Origin: Akkermansiaceae bacterium
Lineage (GTDB): Bacteria > Verrucomicrobiota > Verrucomicrobiia > Verrucomicrobiales > Akkermansiaceae
Direction: 5' to 3'
Length of the DNA stretch: 64,000 nt
Assembly: GCA_019634595.1 (NCBI GenBank)
Contig: JAHCBC010000006.1
Span: 82,980-146,979 of the forward strand
The translations under genes were made by a program, and so were the position numbers. The notes under the pieces were generated by a model. That model had not been told where the DNA came from. It was given only the letters and a program-made list of their open reading frames with translations, and made no database searches. Below, in pieces: positions 60,182-64,000 of the stretch; position 1 is the first letter of the stretch, and every line of letters begins with the position of its first letter.

Positions 60182-60682
60182 CTATCTGGACGGGAAAATT
60201 TTCCCAAGCAAACGGGAGAGCAGTGGTCTTATCGGGACCGGATAGATTTCCGCCGGTAGGGAAACGAAAGCAGGACCGCTGGAGACGGCCCCATCGAGGG
60301 TCTGGCCTGCCTCCAGGGCGGAGGCTGCCGAAGAAAAAACGGCGCTCCGTCCGGCGATGTGCAGGAAGACATCCTCCCGGCCACCGCGCGTGTATTCATC
60401 GGTCATTTCCATCGCCTGGGTGAAGATTGGTTCGGCGGAACAGGGCAATGTGATCCATCTGCCACCCGAATCACGGACCTGGAAAGTGTTGGAGAAAATG
60501 ACCTTTCCCATCCGCGAAACGGCTGCTGTCCCGAAAGCCTCGGGAATCCACTCGACCAATCGTGTGGCGAGCATCGGGTCATCCGTCAGAATCCTGATCC
60601 TCGCCTCCGACTCCTCCTTGGTCAGGTCTTCGCCGAGAATCGCAGCAGCTTCCTTGATGAGTTCGGGAGAAGGGGTGGTCAT
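60182..60682 (-). CDS. Protein of unknown function
   Basis: 166 residues, no signal peptide; N-terminal helix (PELIKEAAAILGEDLTKEES) then mixed alpha/beta (VIFSNTFQVRDSGGRWITLP). No family recognised. Coding is supported by a good start, length and strand fit, and by convergence on the toxin gene. Role unknown. Confidence 0.6.
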   Translation of the reverse strand: MTTPSPELIKEAAAILGEDLTKEESEARIRILTDDPMLATRLVEWIPEAFGTAAVSRMGKVIFSNTFQVRDSGGRWITLPCSAEPIFTQAMEMTDEYTRGGREDVFLHIAGRSAVFSSAASALEAGQTLDGAVSSGPAFVSLPAEIYPVPIRPLLSRLLGKIFPSR

Positions 60683-60830
60683 ACTGGATCGATGGTGAAA
60701 AATTATGGGCAGGATTGCCCGGATTCTGAAGCATTGTGCTCATTAATGTGGGTAGTGGCACCAAAGAAATGTGGCTGGCCATCTCGGCTCAAGCTGTTGC
60801 AGGGGCATCCTGCTCTTCATCTGAGTTCGC

Positions 60831-60909
60831 CAATGCCGCCGGTGGACAAGAGTGTCCACCCTCCTTGCTCCAATGCCGCCGAACGACAGGAGTATTGTTC
60901 CTCTCTGCT
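60831..60909. repeat. Two 40-bp direct repeat units
   Basis: Both units start CAATGCCGCC (60831 and 60871) and share CAGGAGT/AAGAGT-type middles. The first contains the palindrome GGTGGACA-AGAG-TGTCCACC. The rest of the gap 60683-60830 has no recognised feature. Confidence 0.55.
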
Positions 60910-61842
60910 TCAATCCTTCCGCGTCAGTTCCACGAACACATCCTCCAGGGTCGCTTCATGGCGGAAGAGGGAGCGGCAGGGCCAGCCGTGCTGGGCGACG
61001 AGGTTGTGGATGCGCTCGCGGGCGTCCGTGCCGGAATCCACCCAGACGGTGAAGCGGGTCCAGCCGTCATCGAGCGTTTCCGGGCTGACCTTTTTCACCC
61101 GGTCGAGGCGGGAGATGGCACCGGCGGCGACATCGGCGTCCGCCTGGAGTTCCAATTGTACCCGTCCGGCGGCGCGCATCTGGCCGATGAGGTTCGCCGG
61201 GGTGTCCGCAGCCTTGATTTTCCCGCCGTCGATGATGATGACACGGTTGCAGGTCATTTCGACCTCGGAAAGGATGTGGGTGGAGACCAGGACGGTGTGG
61301 TTTTCGGCCAGCCGTTTGATGAGTTCGCGGATCTGGCGGATCTGGTTGGGGTCCAGACCGTTGGTCGGCTCGTCCAGGATGAGGAGTTCCGGCTGGTGGA
61401 CCAGGGCGTCCGCGAGGCCCACGCGCTGGCGGTAGCCTTTGGAGAGGGTCTTGATCATCTTGCGGCGGACGCTTTCCAGGCCGCAGGTGTCGAGGACGTC
61501 GCCCACGCGGCGGCGGGCGTCGCCGCCTTTCAACCCCTTGAGCTGGGCGCGGAAGCGCAGGTACTCCCGCACCCGCATGTCCTCATAGAGGGGCACGTTC
61601 TCCGGCATGTAGCCGATCTTCTTCCGGGCATCCAGCGACTGGCGGAAAATGTCGAACCCGGCGATGGTGGCGGAGCCGGAGGTGGGCGGGAGGTAGCCGG
61701 TCAGCATCCGGAGGGTGGTCGTTTTGCCTGCTCCGTTAGGTCCCAGGAAGCCGACGATTTCTCCCTTGGCGACTGAGAATGAGATGCCTTTGACGGCTTC
61801 GTGGCGGGCGAAGCGTTTGCTGAGTTGATGGACTTCGATCAT
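60910..61842 (-). CDS. ABC transporter ATP-binding protein
   Basis: 310 residues. Walker A GPNGAGKTT, Q-loop region KKIGYMPENVPLYEDMRVRE, signature LSKGYRQRVGLADAL, Walker B LLILDEPTNGLD and the H-loop STHIL are all intact. The C-terminal extension of ~85 residues is usual for exporters of the GldA/NatA/CcmA-like type. The permease is not adjacent in the window on either side; sucA is divergent. It energises an exporter or a gliding/secretion-type system. Confidence 0.92.
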   Translation of the reverse strand: MIEVHQLSKRFARHEAVKGISFSVAKGEIVGFLGPNGAGKTTTLRMLTGYLPPTSGSATIAGFDIFRQSLDARKKIGYMPENVPLYEDMRVREYLRFRAQLKGLKGGDARRRVGDVLDTCGLESVRRKMIKTLSKGYRQRVGLADALVHQPELLILDEPTNGLDPNQIRQIRELIKRLAENHTVLVSTHILSEVEMTCNRVIIIDGGKIKAADTPANLIGQMRAAGRVQLELQADADVAAGAISRLDRVKKVSPETLDDGWTRFTVWVDSGTDARERIHNLVAQHGWPCRSLFRHEATLEDVFVELTRKD

Positions 61843-61985
61843 GGGTGATTTTTGCCCTTGGGACGTGATGAAAATAACGGTTGTGCGGTTGACGAGGCGG
61901 GGCCGACCCCTTAACTAAGCGTTGCGCGTGGCGGGCCAAGCCGGAAATTTCCGCAGGCTTTCCGCCGATACCTGACCCATCGCTC

Positions 61986-64000
61986 ATGAACTCATCGGTT
62001 TCGCCCCGCTTGAATGCGGATTTGTTGGATGAAAAGTACGCCCAATGGTGTGAGGATCCCCGCTCGGTAGAGCCCACCTGGTCCGCATTCTTCGAAGGTT
62101 TCGAGTTGGGCGCCGCACAGGCGAAACGGCGTGAGGAAGCGGGTGCGTCCGCCCCTGCGGCCTCCGCACCCGGCAAGGCGAGCGATTCCGATCTGGCGTT
62201 CTACGGCAAGGTCGTGAGCTTGGTTTACAACTACCGCACGCTGGGCCACACCCAGGCGCGCATCAACCCGCTCGATCCACCGGAGATCAACCCTCGGCTG
62301 CGCCTGGACCAGTTCGGCTTCACGGACGCGGACCTGGACCGGGAGGCCTCCACCCAGTGGTTCCGCCACGGGGACAAGATGAAGCTGCGCAACATGGTGT
62401 CCGCCCTCGACGCGACCTACTGCGGCCTCATCGGCTTCGAGTTCATGCACATCCACAACACGACCGTCCGCCACTGGCTGCGCGAACGGATCGAGCTGCA
62501 TGCGACGACTGTTTCCGAATCCCATGAGCGCAAGGTCAACTCCCTGCGCTGGGTGCTGGAGGCGGAGGCGTTTGAAAATTTCATCGGCAAGAAGTTCATC
62601 GGTGAGAAGCGTTTCTCGATGGAAGGCGGCGAAGGCTCCATGGTGGTCCTCAACGCCATCCTGGAACACTGCCCGGCCCAGGGTGTGCTGGAGATCGAGA
62701 TGGGCATGGCCCACCGCGGACGGCTCAACGTGCTGGCGAACTTCGTCCGCAAGTCCCTGACCACCATTCTTTACGAGTTCACGCCGAACTACGTGCCGGA
62801 TCTCGTCGCCGGCGACGGGGACGTGAAATACCACCTCGGCTACGAAAGCGTGCGCGAACTGGCGGACGGAAATGTCCGCGTGAGCCTGGCCGCGAACCCA
62901 TCCCACCTGGAGGCGGTCAACGCCATCGTCGAGGGCAAGGCCCGCGCCCGCCAGCGGGTGCTGGGTGATGACGGCTCCGCCACCGACCGGAAGCAGGTGC
63001 TGCCGATCCTCATCCACGGGGACGCCGCCTTTGCCGGACAGGGTTCCGTCGCGGAGGTGCTGAACCTTTCCCAGCTTCCGGGCTACCGCACCGGCGGCAC
63101 CATCCACCTCATCGTCAACAACCAGATCGGCTTCACCACCTCCCCGGCGGACGCCCGCTCGTCCTCCTACGCGACGGACGTGGCGAAGATGATCGACGCG
63201 CCGATCCTCCACGTGAACGGCGAGGAGCCGATGGAGCTGTACTGGGCGGCCCGCTTCGCGCTGGAGTTCCGCCAGAAGTTCGGCCGCGACATCGTCATCG
63301 ACATGTATTGCTACCGCCGCCAAGGCCACAACGAGGCGGACCAAGCGGCTTTCACCCAGCCGATCATCGCGAAGAAAATCGCCGAGCGCGAAACCTTCGG
63401 GGTCATTTACAAGAAGAAGCTCGTCGCCGAGGGAGTGCTTTCCCAGGCGGATGCGGACGCGCTGGAGCAGGCCATATGGGACCGCCTGGAGGCGGGCTAC
63501 CAGAAGATGGTGCAGCTCACGGAGGCGGGGGACCGCACGGTTTACAGTGGCTCCACCGCCATCGAGCAGGGACCGTATTCCCATGCCTCCGTCGGCACGG
63601 GCATCGACAAGGAAAAATTCCACCACATCGGCAAGGTGCTGACCACCGTGCCGGAGGGCTTCACCCTCCACCCGACGCTGGCGAAGCGCTTCGTCCCGCG
63701 CCGCGAGGAGGCGCTCCAGAACGGCGGGCCCATCGACTGGGCCTTTGCGGAATCCCTCGCCTGGGGTTCCCTCCTGCTGGAGGGGAATCCGGTGCGCCTG
63801 TCCGGCCAGGACTGCCGCCGCGGCACCTTCTCCCAGCGCCACGCCGTGTTCTACGACTTCGAGGACCGCGACCGCTACATCCCGCTGGAGCATCTGGGTG
63901 AGCACCAGTCGAAGTTCTGCGTCTATAACTCCTTCCTCTCCGAGTTCGCCGTGCTCGGCTTCGACTACGGCTACTCCCTGGGCTACCCCAGCATGCTCAC
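61986..64000 (+). CDS. sucA: 2-oxoglutarate dehydrogenase E1 component, 3' end outside window
   Basis: ATG at 61986; 671 codons are visible and the frame stays open to the window end, about two thirds of a normal ~920-residue E1. The N-terminal lipoamide-transacylase-binding helix region (LLDEKYAQWCEDPRSVEPTW), the HRGRLNVLANF motif, thiamine diphosphate-binding GDAAFAGQG and VNNQIGFTT, and YRRQGHNEAD are present. It decarboxylates 2-oxoglutarate in the TCA cycle with E2 and E3. The start of the transketolase C-domain (VRLSGQDCRRGTFSQRHAVF) is also visible. Confidence 0.95.
   Translation, partial: MNSSVSPRLNADLLDEKYAQWCEDPRSVEPTWSAFFEGFELGAAQAKRREEAGASAPAASAPGKASDSDLAFYGKVVSLVYNYRTLGHTQARINPLDPPEINPRLRLDQFGFTDADLDREASTQWFRHGDKMKLRNMVSALDATYCGLIGFEFMHIHNTTVRHWLRERIELHATTVSESHERKVNSLRWVLEAEAFENFIGKKFIGEKRFSMEGGEGSMVVLNAILEHCPAQGVLEIEMGMAHRGRLNVLANFVRKSLTTILYEFTPNYVPDLVAGDGDVKYHLGYESVRELADGNVRVSLAANPSHLEAVNAIVEGKARARQRVLGDDGSATDRKQVLPILIHGDAAFAGQGSVAEVLNLSQLPGYRTGGTIHLIVNNQIGFTTSPADARSSSYATDVAKMIDAPILHVNGEEPMELYWAARFALEFRQKFGRDIVIDMYCYRRQGHNEADQAAFTQPIIAKKIAERETFGVIYKKKLVAEGVLSQADADALEQAIWDRLEAGYQKMVQLTEAGDRTVYSGSTAIEQGPYSHASVGTGIDKEKFHHIGKVLTTVPEGFTLHPTLAKRFVPRREEALQNGGPIDWAFAESLAWGSLLLEGNPVRLSGQDCRRGTFSQRHAVFYDFEDRDRYIPLEHLGEHQSKFCVYNSFLSEFAVLGFDYGYSLGYPSML

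Noticed and set aside
60831..60909. Possible CRISPR remnant
   Set aside because: Only two imperfect 40-bp units without a constant repeat and variable spacer; no cas genes nearby.

Overview
The window is a stretch of a high-GC, densely coding chromosome, most probably from a member of the Verrucomicrobiota (Verrucomicrobiaceae / Luteolibacter-like). The pointers are a PEP-CTERM protein with autotransporter-like beta-strand repeats, a DUF1549/DUF1553 plus DUF1501 pair, a very large PVC-type CxxCH heme protein with HEAT repeats, sulfatases and FG-GAP proteins, and a lexA gene preceded by a perfect TGTTC-N4-GAACA box, the LexA motif known for Verrucomicrobia. The taxon call is inference; no rRNA is present and I saw no tRNA.

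Bases 1-20340 form a carbohydrate-utilisation locus. It holds two BNR/sialidase-fold secreted proteins (1-1872, 10111-11634), a PEP-CTERM surface protein, a beta-helix protein, an FAD oxidoreductase, a Na+/solute symporter, an alpha/beta esterase, a fucose-isomerase-like enzyme, an MFS carrier, a DUF4440 protein, an FG-GAP protein, a GntR/FCD regulator, a DapA/NanA-type aldolase and a ribulokinase-like FGGY kinase. Many junctions overlap by 1-4 nt. Capture and hydrolysis occur outside, uptake is by the two carriers, and isomerase, kinase and aldolase act inside. GntR probably controls the divergent aldolase-kinase pair through a 22-bp dyad between them. A second motif (an 18-mer in two copies) precedes the PEP-CTERM gene and the oxidoreductase/beta-helix divergent pair.

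Bases 20341-26079 carry a pair of exported helical-repeat proteins followed by an ECF sigma / anti-sigma / DUF1573 / rhodanese operon. The pair and the sigma operon are each preceded, at nearly the same distance, by an exact 33-bp repeat. This looks like a shared sigma-dependent promoter or operator and is one of the two best leads.

Bases 26054-40778 are mixed: a zinc-ribbon membrane protein downstream of lexA, a nucleoside-type MFS carrier, pdxA, a lipoprotein, two membrane proteins, a SLOG-like sensor domain fused to four membrane segments of SLATT type (32542-34113, the most defence-like gene here), a TPR protein, infA, scpA, an AsmA-like protein, metF and an EF-hand protein. Bases 40991-45013 are the tgt-yajC-secDF export block. 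Bases 45197-60151 hold a Cys/Lys/Asp repeat protein, a Nudix hydrolase, the DUF1549-DUF1501 pair, two paralogous membrane proteins, cimA, a small zinc protein, the giant PVC heme protein, a sulfatase with EF hands and a Phd/Doc-like toxin-antitoxin pair. Bases 60182-64000 hold an unknown gene, an ABC ATPase and the 5' two thirds of sucA.

Many intergenic gaps carry short interspersed palindromic elements of at least five sequence families, several found twice or three times in this window. They are described individually because they explain most of the non-coding DNA.
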